This document shows positions 17,648-25,362 of a stretch of DNA of 64,000 bases, in pieces (within the stretch, counting starts at the first letter, position 1; each line of letters begins with the position of its first letter). The translations under genes and the position numbers were made by a program. The notes beneath the pieces are model-generated. The model searched no databases. It was not told the DNA's origin and was given only the letters and a program-made list of their open reading frames with translations. Source of the DNA: Pseudomonadota bacterium (GTDB lineage: Bacteria > Desulfobacterota > Desulfovibrionia > Desulfovibrionales > Desulfovibrionaceae); assembly GCA_023460395.1 (NCBI GenBank), contig JAEWQB010000015.1:1-64000 (forward strand), written 5' to 3'.

Positions 17648-18538
17648 ATGTTTGGAATCCTTTGCAAACTGCTGGCACGCGGCCTCCGCGATATGGCCCT
17701 GCATCCATGGGCACAGTTGCTCACCCTGGCTGCGGTGACGCTGGTGACATTCTTGTCGGGCCTGTTTCTGCTCTCTTTCAGCAATTTCGACCGGGAACTG
17801 AACGTCACCCGTGGCGAGGTGGTCTATCAGGTTTTCTGGAAACGAGACACGCCCACAGAACTGGTGCACTCCCGCTGGGAAGAGATGCGCAACCTCCCGT
17901 GGTTGACGGAAATGCAGACGTACACCCCTCAACAAGCGCTGGAAGCCCTGCTGCGCGGAACCCGCTCCGGGGGCAAATCTATCGATAAACACTCCTCGTG
18001 GCTGACAAAACAAAACCCCCTCCCCCCCACAGCCATGCTGCGCTTCACCCCGCAAGAAACCAATATGGAGCACTGGAACACGGAAACACGGACATATCTG
18101 GAAGCCCTGCCCGGAGTGGAATCTGTCCGTTCCAACCCACTGAAAGATGAACTTGCCCGCGCGTGGAACGCCTTCGCCTCCGTGGTCATGTGGCCTGTTA
18201 TTGCCTTTTTGGGAGGCATTCTCGCGCTGGTGGTGGGCAACACCATTAAACTTTCTCTGATAAACCGGCAGGATGAGATAGCAATTCTCCAGTTGGTGGG
18301 AGCGCGCAACTGGTTCATCCGGTTGCCGCTGCTGGTAAGCGGAATGATACAGGGCGCTCTTGGCGGCGCGTGCGGATTGGGCCTTGTCTGGCTGGCGTGG
18401 TATCATCTGCGCGACGTGCTGGCCTTCCCCCCCCTGTTTGTCCACTTGCGCTTTCTGCCACCGGAACAGGCACTGCTGCTGGTAGTTGTACCCGCCATGG
18501 TTGCCGTGGCGAGCAGTTGGGTGGCTGTACGGCACTAA
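17648..18538 (+). CDS. ftsX: Cell-division permease FtsX
   Basis: Membrane partner of FtsE, 296 aa. Topology fits FtsX: cytoplasmic N-terminus, helix 1 (LLTLAAVTLVTFLSGLFLLSF), an extracytoplasmic domain of about 130 residues, then three helices near the C-terminus (MWPVIAFLGGILALVVGNTI; ISGMIQGALGGACGLGLVWL-type segment; ALLLVVVPAMVAVASSWVAV). The RQDEIAILQLVGA segment between helices 2 and 3 is the conserved coupling region of MacB/FtsX permeases. The ATG lies four bases after the ftsE stop with GGGAG upstream inside ftsE. Confidence 0.93.
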   Translation: MFGILCKLLARGLRDMALHPWAQLLTLAAVTLVTFLSGLFLLSFSNFDRELNVTRGEVVYQVFWKRDTPTELVHSRWEEMRNLPWLTEMQTYTPQQALEALLRGTRSGGKSIDKHSSWLTKQNPLPPTAMLRFTPQETNMEHWNTETRTYLEALPGVESVRSNPLKDELARAWNAFASVVMWPVIAFLGGILALVVGNTIKLSLINRQDEIAILQLVGARNWFIRLPLLVSGMIQGALGGACGLGLVWLAWYHLRDVLAFPPLFVHLRFLPPEQALLLVVVPAMVAVASSWVAVRH

Positions 18539-18625
18539 TCGTTCCGCCAGAGGCGGCCCTCACGAAAAATTTAGGATTATCCCGTGCCCGTTCCTGCGGG
18601 CACACGAACATAAGGACACCGGAAA

Positions 18626-20290
18626 ATGCGTAGCAACAAGTTGACCAAAGGTTTGGAAAAGGCCCCGCACAGATCACTCCTGTACGCTCTTGGCTTGACG
18701 CGTGAGGAAATCGCCCGCCCGTTGGTGGGTGTGGTTAACTCCGCCAACGAAATCGTCCCCGGACACCTCCATTTAAACACCATTGCCGATGCGGTAAAAG
18801 CCGGAGTGCGCCACGCAGGCGGCACACCTATCGCCTTTCCCGCCATTGCTGTGTGCGATGGCTTGGCGATGAACCACGAAGGCATGCATTTTTCGCTGCC
18901 CAGCCGCGAGCTTATTGCGGACTCCATTGAGTTGATGGCCACCGCGCACCCCTTTGATGCGCTGGTGTTCATTCCCAACTGTGACAAGTCCGTTCCCGGT
19001 ATGCTCATGGCTATGCTGCGCCTGAACGTACCCTCCATTCTCATTAGTGGCGGCCCCATGCTGGCCGGGGAAAAGGCGGGCAACCGCGCGGACCTTATCA
19101 CCGTCTTTGAGGGTGTGGGCCGCGTGAAACTGGGCAAAATGACGGAAGAGGAACTGGAAGACTTAAGCGAATACGCGTGCCCCGGATGCGGTTCCTGCGC
19201 GGGCATGTTCACCGCCAACTCCATGAACTGCCTTTCCGAAACCATCGGCCTTGCCCTGCCGGGTAACGGCACCATTCCCGCCCCCACCGCGGCGCGTATC
19301 CGCCTTGCCAAAAAAGCCGGTATGCAGGTGATGGAACTGTTGGAAAAGAATCTGCGCCCGCGTGACATCGTTACCCGCGACGCCGTGGCTAACGCCATGG
19401 CTGTGGATATGGCACTGGGCTGTTCTTCCAATACGGTACTGCACCTGCCCGCCGTATTCCGTGAAGCCGGACTGGATCTTTCGTTGGATATGTTCAACGA
19501 AGTGAGCGCCCGCACCCCCAACCTCTGCAAGCTTTCCCCCGCTGGCTCCCAGCATATCGAAGACCTGCACCGCGCGGGCGGCATTCCCGCCGTTATGGCG
19601 GAACTGAACAAAAAGGATTTCATCAACCTAAACGCCATGACCGTCACGGGCAAAACCGTGGGGGAAAACCTCACGGCGCTGAAGGCTGAAAATCTTGATC
19701 CCACTGTTATTCTGCCCGTGGACAAACCCTATTCCGCGCAAGGTGGCATTGCTATTTTACGCGGCAATCTGGCTCCTGACGGTGCCGTGGTCAAGCAGTC
19801 CGCTGTGGCTCCAGAAATGATGGTGCGCACCGCCGTGGCCCGCGTCTTCAACTCCGAAGATGATGCGTTTGAAGCAATCATGGGTCACAAGATTAAAAAG
19901 GGCGACGCCATTGTCGTGCGCTATGAAGGCCCCAAGGGCGGCCCCGGCATGCGGGAAATGCTCTCCCCCACGGCCGCCATCGCAGGCATCGGACTGGGCG
20001 CGGACGTGGCGCTTATCACCGACGGACGGTTCTCCGGGGGCAGCCGGGGGGCGGCTATCGGTCATGTATCCCCCGAAGCGGCTGAAGGCGGTCCCATCGC
20101 GTTTGTGGAAGAAGGCGACCTTATTGAAATCAATATTCCTGAACGCAAATTGAACCTGCTGGTGGATGAATCCGTCCTTGCAGAACGCAAAAAACACTGG
20201 AAGCCCTTACAAAAGGAAATCACTTCCCCCGTACTGCGTCGTTATAGCAAGCTGGTAAGCAGTGCATCCACCGGAGCAGTGTATAAATAG
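18626..20290 (+). CDS. ilvD: Dihydroxy-acid dehydratase
   Basis: Fe-S enzyme of valine, isoleucine and pantothenate synthesis: 2,3-dihydroxy acid to 2-oxo acid. 554 aa, the normal length. The three cluster-binding cysteine regions are present: PNCDKSVPGML, CPGCGSCAGMFTANSMNC and the first ligand near AVCDG. C-terminal GRFSGGSRGAAIGHVSPEA is characteristic. ATAAGGA lies upstream of the ATG and a terminator follows. It is a housekeeping gene, not part of the catabolic island starting 450 bases downstream. Confidence 0.98.
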   Translation: MRSNKLTKGLEKAPHRSLLYALGLTREEIARPLVGVVNSANEIVPGHLHLNTIADAVKAGVRHAGGTPIAFPAIAVCDGLAMNHEGMHFSLPSRELIADSIELMATAHPFDALVFIPNCDKSVPGMLMAMLRLNVPSILISGGPMLAGEKAGNRADLITVFEGVGRVKLGKMTEEELEDLSEYACPGCGSCAGMFTANSMNCLSETIGLALPGNGTIPAPTAARIRLAKKAGMQVMELLEKNLRPRDIVTRDAVANAMAVDMALGCSSNTVLHLPAVFREAGLDLSLDMFNEVSARTPNLCKLSPAGSQHIEDLHRAGGIPAVMAELNKKDFINLNAMTVTGKTVGENLTALKAENLDPTVILPVDKPYSAQGGIAILRGNLAPDGAVVKQSAVAPEMMVRTAVARVFNSEDDAFEAIMGHKIKKGDAIVVRYEGPKGGPGMREMLSPTAAIAGIGLGADVALITDGRFSGGSRGAAIGHVSPEAAEGGPIAFVEEGDLIEINIPERKLNLLVDESVLAERKKHWKPLQKEITSPVLRRYSKLVSSASTGAVYK

Positions 20291-20415
20291 CCAACGCACA
20301 CGGAGCATTTCTGGTTTCCGCACAGCATAGAAAGCTCAGTTTTGCTCTTTTTCTTCCGCCTTCCCTAGCAAAGAGGGAAACACGCTCCCGGTAGCGCGTA
20401 ATCTCCTCCACAGAA

Positions 20416-20450
20416 AGCAGACGCTGGATATAATCCAACGTCTGCTTTTT
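20416..20450 (+). terminator. Intrinsic terminator downstream of ilvD
   Basis: Stem AGCAGACGCTGGA with TCCAACGTCTGCT (one G-T wobble), short loop, then TTTTT. It insulates ilvD from the next operon. Confidence 0.88.
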
Positions 20451-20713
20451 CTTTGTATGCGGTGATCTGCATGGTTATTTCTAAATATATATTGAATTAT
20501 TTTTCTTATGACACAGCATCTCTATTGCAAAATACAAGGAAAAGTATTCCGTTAGACCCGGCGAACAGGAATGTGCATATTTCATAAAGCATTTCACATT
20601 GCATTTCATTTTGAATGATTCAGCATTCCTTTCACTCTGCAATGCTGGAAAACCTCAGCCCATTTACAGGAAATATCCATTTAAATACGTATATTAAAAA
20701 TACATAGCCTCTT
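20451..20713 (+). promoter_or_regulatory. AT-rich upstream region of the catabolic operon
   Basis: About 260 bases, much richer in A+T than its surroundings, between the ilvD terminator and the sigma-54 promoter. No gene is supported. It is where enhancer sites for a sigma-54 activator would be expected, and a short directly repeated motif (20575-20608) occurs at 106-139 bases before the -24 element. A small palindrome TCATT-TTG-AATGA lies at 20606-20618. Confidence 0.5.
20575..20608 (+). repeat. Direct repeats GCATTTCA (candidate activator sites)
   Basis: GCATTTCA occurs at 20589-20596 and 20601-20608, twelve bases apart (about one helical turn), preceded by the related GCATATTTCA at 20575-20584; GCATTCCTTTCA at 20623-20634 is a looser copy. 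Position and phasing suit binding by a Fis-type HTH activator. Confidence 0.35.
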
Positions 20714-20729
20714 TGGCAAAGCTTTTGCT
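20714..20729 (+). promoter_or_regulatory. Sigma-54 (-24/-12) promoter
   Basis: TGGCAAAGCTTTTGCT matches the RpoN consensus TGGCAC-R-N4-TTGCW at all conserved positions except one (A for C at position 6), with the invariant GG and GC separated by the required 10 bases. Transcription should start near 20740, giving a short leader with GGAGGA before the first ATG at 20766. A sigma-54 activator gene lies in the same cluster. Confidence 0.85.
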
Positions 20730-20765
20730 TTCCGTGGGCAAGTTTAGACATCTCGGAGGATGCTA

Positions 20766-21065
20766 ATGAAAACTCTTATTGTCATGAGCCCGGAAGACAA
20801 TGTTGGTAACGCCATTGAGGACATCACACCCGGTGACACGGTTTCCTACACCACAGGGGGAAAGTCGTTCACCTTCACTGCCTGCGCCGACATACCGTTT
20901 GGATTCAAAGCTGCGGTGCGGGACATTCCCGCCGGTGGCGACATTATTAAGTACAAGGAAGTGGTCGGTCGCGCTGCGGTAGATATCAAGACCGGAGAGT
21001 GTGTGCACATTCATAATGTGGAAGGCAAGAGAGGCCGTGGCGACATGGCGGGAGGACAGGCATGA
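20766..21065 (+). CDS. UxaA-family lyase, small subunit (SAF domain; SuyA-like)
   Basis: 99-residue SAF/beta-clip domain that in the UxaA family is either the N-terminal domain of altronate/galactarate dehydratases or a separate small subunit, as in (2R)-sulfolactate sulfo-lyase (SuyA). The family signature near the C-terminus, VHIHNVEGKRGRGD, is present. GGAGGA five bases upstream sets the ATG; an ATG two codons earlier overlaps that site. Its stop overlaps the start of the large subunit gene by four bases. First gene behind the sigma-54 promoter. Substrate cannot be decided by sequence reading; the context (TTT transporter, 2-hydroxyacid dehydrogenase, no sugar-acid kinase) favours a small hydroxy acid such as sulfolactate. 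Confidence 0.85.
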   Translation: MKTLIVMSPEDNVGNAIEDITPGDTVSYTTGGKSFTFTACADIPFGFKAAVRDIPAGGDIIKYKEVVGRAAVDIKTGECVHIHNVEGKRGRGDMAGGQA

Positions 21066-22261
21066 AATTTCTCGGATATGTCAGGCCGGACGGCTCCACT
21101 GGTATTCGCAACCACACATTGATTATGGCTAACGGACGCGGGGCCGCAACCCTCGCCGCCATGGTGAGCAAACTGGTGTGCGGCACACGCCTCTTTATCC
21201 AGCCCAACGAAAACGGACGCGATGGCGATGACCGCCGCACCATCGCCCGCACCATGATCGGACTGGCAAAAAACGCCAACGTGGGCGCCATTCTTATTGT
21301 CGGCAATAAGCCCGACGGCGGCTACCCCGAATTCGCCTATGACGCGTTTGTGGGGGAAATAGCAACCTGCGGCAAACCCATGGACACCCTGTTCATGAAG
21401 GACTGCGGCGGATTTCAGGAAGCTCTCGGCATTGCCGTGCGCAAAGCCCGCATGCTGGTGCAAAAGGCCAGTGAAACGCCTCGTTCCGAGGTAGGCATAG
21501 GCGCATTAAACATGGCTGTGAAATGCGGTTACTCTGACGCCACCTCCGGCATGTCCGGCAACCCCGTGGTGGGGCACTTGTTCGACACATTGGTGGACAA
21601 CGGAGGCCGCGCCATGTTCGCGGAAACCACGGAAGTCATCGGTGCGGAACATATTGTTGCCAAACGGTTCCCCGATGAAGCCGAGCGCCTCAAGTTCCTT
21701 CGCGCGGTGGAGCGTGTGGAAGAAGAAGCCCGCGCCACTGGTGAAGACATTCGGACCATCAATCCCATTCCGGCGAATATTCAAGCCGGGCTGACCACGC
21801 TTGAAGAAAAATCGCTGGGCGCCATCGCCAAATCCGGCACCCGCCCCATACAGGGATGCGTGCAATATGGTGAAATTCCTACAAATCGTGGTCTTTACTA
21901 CATGGATTCGTGGATGTCCTCCACGGCGCTCTTCCTCGGTTTCGCGGCGGCTGGGTCGGTATTGAGCATCTTCCAAGTGGGGGGCGGCTGGTTTCCCGAC
22001 GATGCAATGATGCCAACGGTGAACACCGGACTCATCACCCCCACTCTGTATATGACCGGAAACCCTCGCACATGGGAAAAGGCATATCGTGAAATGGATT
22101 TTAGTTCTGGTTCAGTCATTACCGAAAAAGAGCCAATCCCCGCAGCGGGGGATCGGTTGGTCAAAGAAGTTCTCGCATTCGCTTCTGGTCGTCTGACGAA
22201 GGGGGAAACCCTCGACGTGGCTGACAATGTGGAAGTGTATCTTCGCGGTCCCGGGCTATAA
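21062..22261 (+). CDS. UxaA-family lyase, large subunit (SuyB-like candidate)
   Basis: 399-residue catalytic subunit of the altronate dehydratase / sulfolactate sulfo-lyase family. Family features: FLGYVRPDGSTGIRNHTLI at the N-terminus, MAVKCGYSDATSGMSGNP in the centre (conserved Cys-Gly/Ser-Asp-x-T-S-G), FAETTEVIGAEH, and NIQAGLTTLEEKSLGA. Enzymes of this family eliminate water or sulfite from a 2-hydroxy acid using a divalent metal. If SuyB-like, it would release sulfite and pyruvate from (R)-sulfolactate, and sulfite is a respiratory electron acceptor for this kind of organism. If altronate-like, 2-keto-3-deoxygluconate would be formed, but no kinase or aldolase is encoded nearby. Family certain, substrate inferred. 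Confidence 0.85.
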   Translation: MKFLGYVRPDGSTGIRNHTLIMANGRGAATLAAMVSKLVCGTRLFIQPNENGRDGDDRRTIARTMIGLAKNANVGAILIVGNKPDGGYPEFAYDAFVGEIATCGKPMDTLFMKDCGGFQEALGIAVRKARMLVQKASETPRSEVGIGALNMAVKCGYSDATSGMSGNPVVGHLFDTLVDNGGRAMFAETTEVIGAEHIVAKRFPDEAERLKFLRAVERVEEEARATGEDIRTINPIPANIQAGLTTLEEKSLGAIAKSGTRPIQGCVQYGEIPTNRGLYYMDSWMSSTALFLGFAAAGSVLSIFQVGGGWFPDDAMMPTVNTGLITPTLYMTGNPRTWEKAYREMDFSSGSVITEKEPIPAAGDRLVKEVLAFASGRLTKGETLDVADNVEVYLRGPGL

Positions 22262-22290
22262 ATTTCATTAACACTGCAAGGAGGTTAGCT

Positions 22291-23247
22291 GTGCGTACGA
22301 TTCTTTGGTCCTGCATTGTTGCGTTGCTGGTGTCTGTTACGGTTCCGGCTTTTGCCGGACAGTTCCCCGAAAAAGCCATTCAGGTGGTGGTTCCATGGAA
22401 GCCGGGTGGAGGAAGTGACATTTCCGCCCGCATCCTTGGTGACCGCATGAAAGATTTGCTGCCCCAGCCCCTCGTGGTTTCCAACATTGACGGAGCCGCA
22501 GGCATGAACGGCGCCTTGCAGGTGTTCAAAGCCCGGCCCGACGGCTACACCATTTTGTGGGAGCATCCCGGCAACCTTGCCGTGGCCCCCATGGTGACCA
22601 ATGCGCGTTTCTCGTGGCAGGACTTTGAACCCATCTGCATCGGCGCAGTGGGCAGCACCGCTCTTATCGTGCGGGGTGACAGCCCGTTCACCACCGCCAA
22701 AGACGCGCTGGACGCCATCAAGGCCGATCCCGGCAAATACCGCTGGGCACTGGCTCTGAACGCCGTGTCCCACTTCACCTTCCTGAATATCAGCCATGCC
22801 GTGGGTGGCCTGAAAACCCTGTTCATCCCGGCAAACGGCGACAAAGACCGCATCATCTCCCTGCTGGGGAACAATAGCGACATCACAACCGTTGGCTACG
22901 CGGCAGCACGCCCCTATTTGGAATCGGGCGACCTGCGCATTCTGGCCATGGTAAACACAGACCGTTCTCCCTTCGCTCCCGACGTCCCCACGCTCAAAGA
23001 ACAGGGAGTAGATGCTTCGTACGACTTCCTCTACACCGCGTTCGCCCCCAAGGGAACGCCTGCGGAAGTTATCCAGACCCTCACCGATGCATTCCAAAAA
23101 GCCCTTACCGATCCGAAAACCGCCGATGCGCTGAAGGATCAGGCTCTAAGCCCGTACTACAAAAATCCTAAGGAATCCCAAGCTCTCTGGCAGAAGGAAT
23201 CCGATTTGTACAAAGTGTTGGCCAAGGAAAACGCGCTGATTAAATAG
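22291..23247 (+). CDS. TctC-type periplasmic substrate-binding protein
   Basis: Extracytoplasmic solute receptor (Bug/TctC family) of a tripartite tricarboxylate-type transporter, 318 aa. A typical signal peptide ends at VPAFA before GQFPEKAIQVVVPWKPGGGSDISAR, the hallmark N-terminal segment of mature Bug proteins. GAAGMNGALQV and the central LIVRGDSPFTT are also family-like. The start is a GTG with GGAGG six bases upstream. It lies 29 bases after the lyase and is followed by a hairpin before tctB, which would allow more receptor than membrane subunits to be made. Ligands of this family are usually carboxylates; SlcH, the sulfolactate receptor, belongs to it. Confidence 0.93.
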   Translation: MRTILWSCIVALLVSVTVPAFAGQFPEKAIQVVVPWKPGGGSDISARILGDRMKDLLPQPLVVSNIDGAAGMNGALQVFKARPDGYTILWEHPGNLAVAPMVTNARFSWQDFEPICIGAVGSTALIVRGDSPFTTAKDALDAIKADPGKYRWALALNAVSHFTFLNISHAVGGLKTLFIPANGDKDRIISLLGNNSDITTVGYAAARPYLESGDLRILAMVNTDRSPFAPDVPTLKEQGVDASYDFLYTAFAPKGTPAEVIQTLTDAFQKALTDPKTADALKDQALSPYYKNPKESQALWQKESDLYKVLAKENALIK

Positions 23248-23271
23248 CCCACAGCGAAGCGTCTCCACCTA

Positions 23272-23297
23272 GGGGGAACCGGCGCACCGGTTCCCCC
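23272..23297 (+). repeat. Intercistronic hairpin between tctC and tctB
   Basis: Perfect 11-base stem GGGGGAACCGG with CCGGTTCCCCC around a 4-base CGCA loop, with no T-tract. It probably stabilises the 3' end of a processed tctC message or attenuates downstream transcription. Confidence 0.75.
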
Positions 23298-23352
23298 TCC
23301 GGGGAAGCGCTCCCACCAACCTTCTCTTCTGCGGACAACGTAAGGAACGGAC

Positions 23353-23814
23353 ATGCGAGTAAAATCTAACAACCTTATCATGTCGCTAATCTTGCTGGCT
23401 TCCAGCTTCGCCCTCTACGTGGAAGTCGGAAATATAGACACGACCATGAGTTATGCACTTGGTCCCGTATTTTTCCCCAAACTTCTCACGGGCATACTGG
23501 CGCTGCTTTCTCTTATTCTGCTGATACAAAGCATTGACGTTACCGGTCGTAAAAACTGGTGCGCCCCCATCCGCGTCTTCGATGCCACAGCCTTTTCTCT
23601 GCGTTGGTCGCTGGTGGGCGTTATGCTCCTGTACCTGCTGGTATTACCCTTGCTGGGATATACCATAGCGACCATCCCCTTTCTCTTCGTGACTATGTGC
23701 TTGCTTGGCCCCCGCACTCCTAAAAATCTCGTTATTTACGGAATCACCTCCGTACTCGTAACCATGGGACTGCGGTATATCTTCGGCACACTGCTTATGC
23801 TCTTCCTGCCCTGA
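23353..23814 (+). CDS. TctB-type small membrane subunit
   Basis: 153-residue membrane protein with four hydrophobic helices, including SLILLASSFALYVEV near the N-terminus and the characteristic ALGPVFFPKLLTGILALLSLILL. This is the poorly conserved small subunit of TTT transporters, recognisable by size, topology and position between TctC and TctA. AAGGAA precedes the ATG. Confidence 0.9.
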   Translation: MRVKSNNLIMSLILLASSFALYVEVGNIDTTMSYALGPVFFPKLLTGILALLSLILLIQSIDVTGRKNWCAPIRVFDATAFSLRWSLVGVMLLYLLVLPLLGYTIATIPFLFVTMCLLGPRTPKNLVIYGITSVLVTMGLRYIFGTLLMLFLP

Positions 23815-23824
23815 GGTAACTGTT

Positions 23825-25345
23825 ATGCTTGATTATACATCCATGCTTACGGTGCTCACGCCGTTCAATATTGTGCTTATGCTGCTGGGGGTCTTCGGCG
23901 GTCTGGTGGTAGGCTCCATGCCGGGCCTTACCAGCACCATGGCGGTGGCCCTGCTTGTTCCCATCACCTTCGGCATGCCGGTGGACCAAGGATTGGTCAT
24001 GCTGGTGGCGGTGTACATTGGCTCCATTTCCGGCGGTCTTGTTTCTGCCGCGCTGCTGAATATTCCGGGCACGCCTTCTTCCGTGGCAACCACGTTTGAC
24101 GCATATCCCATGGCGAAACGGGGAGAAGCGGGAAAAGCCCTCGGTTACGGCGTATTCGCGTCTTTTCTCGGTGGATTGCTATCGTTTTTCGCTCTGGCCC
24201 TGCTGGCCCCGCTGCTTGGCACCTTTGCGCTACGATTCGGTCCCTATGAATACTTCTCCCTCGTCATCTTCACACTGAGCTGCATCATTTCCATCTCCGG
24301 GAACTCGCTCACCAAAGGGCTTATCTCCGCCACGGTGGGCATGCTCCTCGCCATGGTGGGATTAAGCGAAACAGACAGCGTTGCGCGGCTCACGTTTGGC
24401 ATCACGGAATTGCAGTCCGGCTTTTCGGTTATGCCGGTACTCATAGGCATGTACGCCATTTCCCAGATTCTTCAGGACATTGACGAGATCAAAAACCCGT
24501 TCAAGTTGCTTACCGTTTCCTTTACCGCCCGCGAGTTCTTCCGCGTAGCCGCCCGCTTCACCCATTCGATAAAAAATGTGGTGCGTTCTTCCCTTATCGG
24601 CATCGGCATTGGCATTCTGCCCGGTGTCGGTCCCGGTCTGGCCAATATTGTGGCTTACTCGCAGGCCAAATCCGCCGACCCGGACCCGGAGAGTTTCGGC
24701 ACCGGCAACCCCGACGGCATTATCGCTTCGGAAACAGCCAATAACGCGGCTACGGGCGGAGCCATGATCCCGCTGCTCACTCTCGGCATTCCCGGCGACG
24801 CCACCACCATGATGATGCTGGGCGCATTCATGATCCACGGCGTACAGCCCGGCCCATTGCTTATGCGCGACCACAGCGATCTCGTCCTGATTATTCTGGG
24901 TGCCTATTTTGTCAGCAACATCTTCATGATGCTGCTTCAGGTCTACTTCATCCGTGTGCTTATCCGCGCGCTTACCATTCCCCGGTTCGTCCTGTATCCC
25001 ATCATCCTCGCCCTCTGCGTTGTGGGCAGCTACGCCCTGAACAGCAGCATGACTGACGTGTGGGTATTCATGGTGGCAGGTGTGCTCGGCTACATATTCA
25101 ACAAGCAAGGCTTCCCGCTGCTGCCGCTGGTTTTGGGACTCATCCTCGGTCGCATGGCGGAAACCCAGCTTCGCGTCAGCATCGTTATGAGTAACGACAG
25201 CCTTGCTGGTTATCTGAACCGCCCCATAGCCCTATGCTTCTTCGCGGCGGCGGCTCTTTCTGTGGCGTATTCTCTCTACACCCGACATAAAGCCGGAAAA
25301 CGCCTCGTATGCCCCCCAGAGAGCGAGCCAACCCCGGTCAACTGA
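23825..25345 (+). CDS. TctA-type large membrane subunit
   Basis: 506-residue permease subunit with about twelve helices. The family signature GGLVVGSMPGLTSTMAVALLVP is at the N-terminus and is mirrored by GIGILPGVGPGLANIVAYSQAK in the second half, reflecting the internal repeat of TctA proteins; NIPGTPSSVATTFDAYPMAKRG is the conserved loop. The gene starts 10 bases after tctB with GAGGT as ribosome site. Together with TctC and TctB it makes a complete TTT uptake system driven by an ion gradient. Confidence 0.95.
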   Translation: MLDYTSMLTVLTPFNIVLMLLGVFGGLVVGSMPGLTSTMAVALLVPITFGMPVDQGLVMLVAVYIGSISGGLVSAALLNIPGTPSSVATTFDAYPMAKRGEAGKALGYGVFASFLGGLLSFFALALLAPLLGTFALRFGPYEYFSLVIFTLSCIISISGNSLTKGLISATVGMLLAMVGLSETDSVARLTFGITELQSGFSVMPVLIGMYAISQILQDIDEIKNPFKLLTVSFTAREFFRVAARFTHSIKNVVRSSLIGIGIGILPGVGPGLANIVAYSQAKSADPDPESFGTGNPDGIIASETANNAATGGAMIPLLTLGIPGDATTMMMLGAFMIHGVQPGPLLMRDHSDLVLIILGAYFVSNIFMMLLQVYFIRVLIRALTIPRFVLYPIILALCVVGSYALNSSMTDVWVFMVAGVLGYIFNKQGFPLLPLVLGLILGRMAETQLRVSIVMSNDSLAGYLNRPIALCFFAAAALSVAYSLYTRHKAGKRLVCPPESEPTPVN

Positions 25346-25362
25346 TTACGGAAGTAAATACC

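Noticed and set aside
20766..22261. Naming the lyase altronate dehydratase outright
   Set aside because: The family is clear but no partner enzymes of hexuronate breakdown are present, so a substrate-specific name would overstate the evidence.
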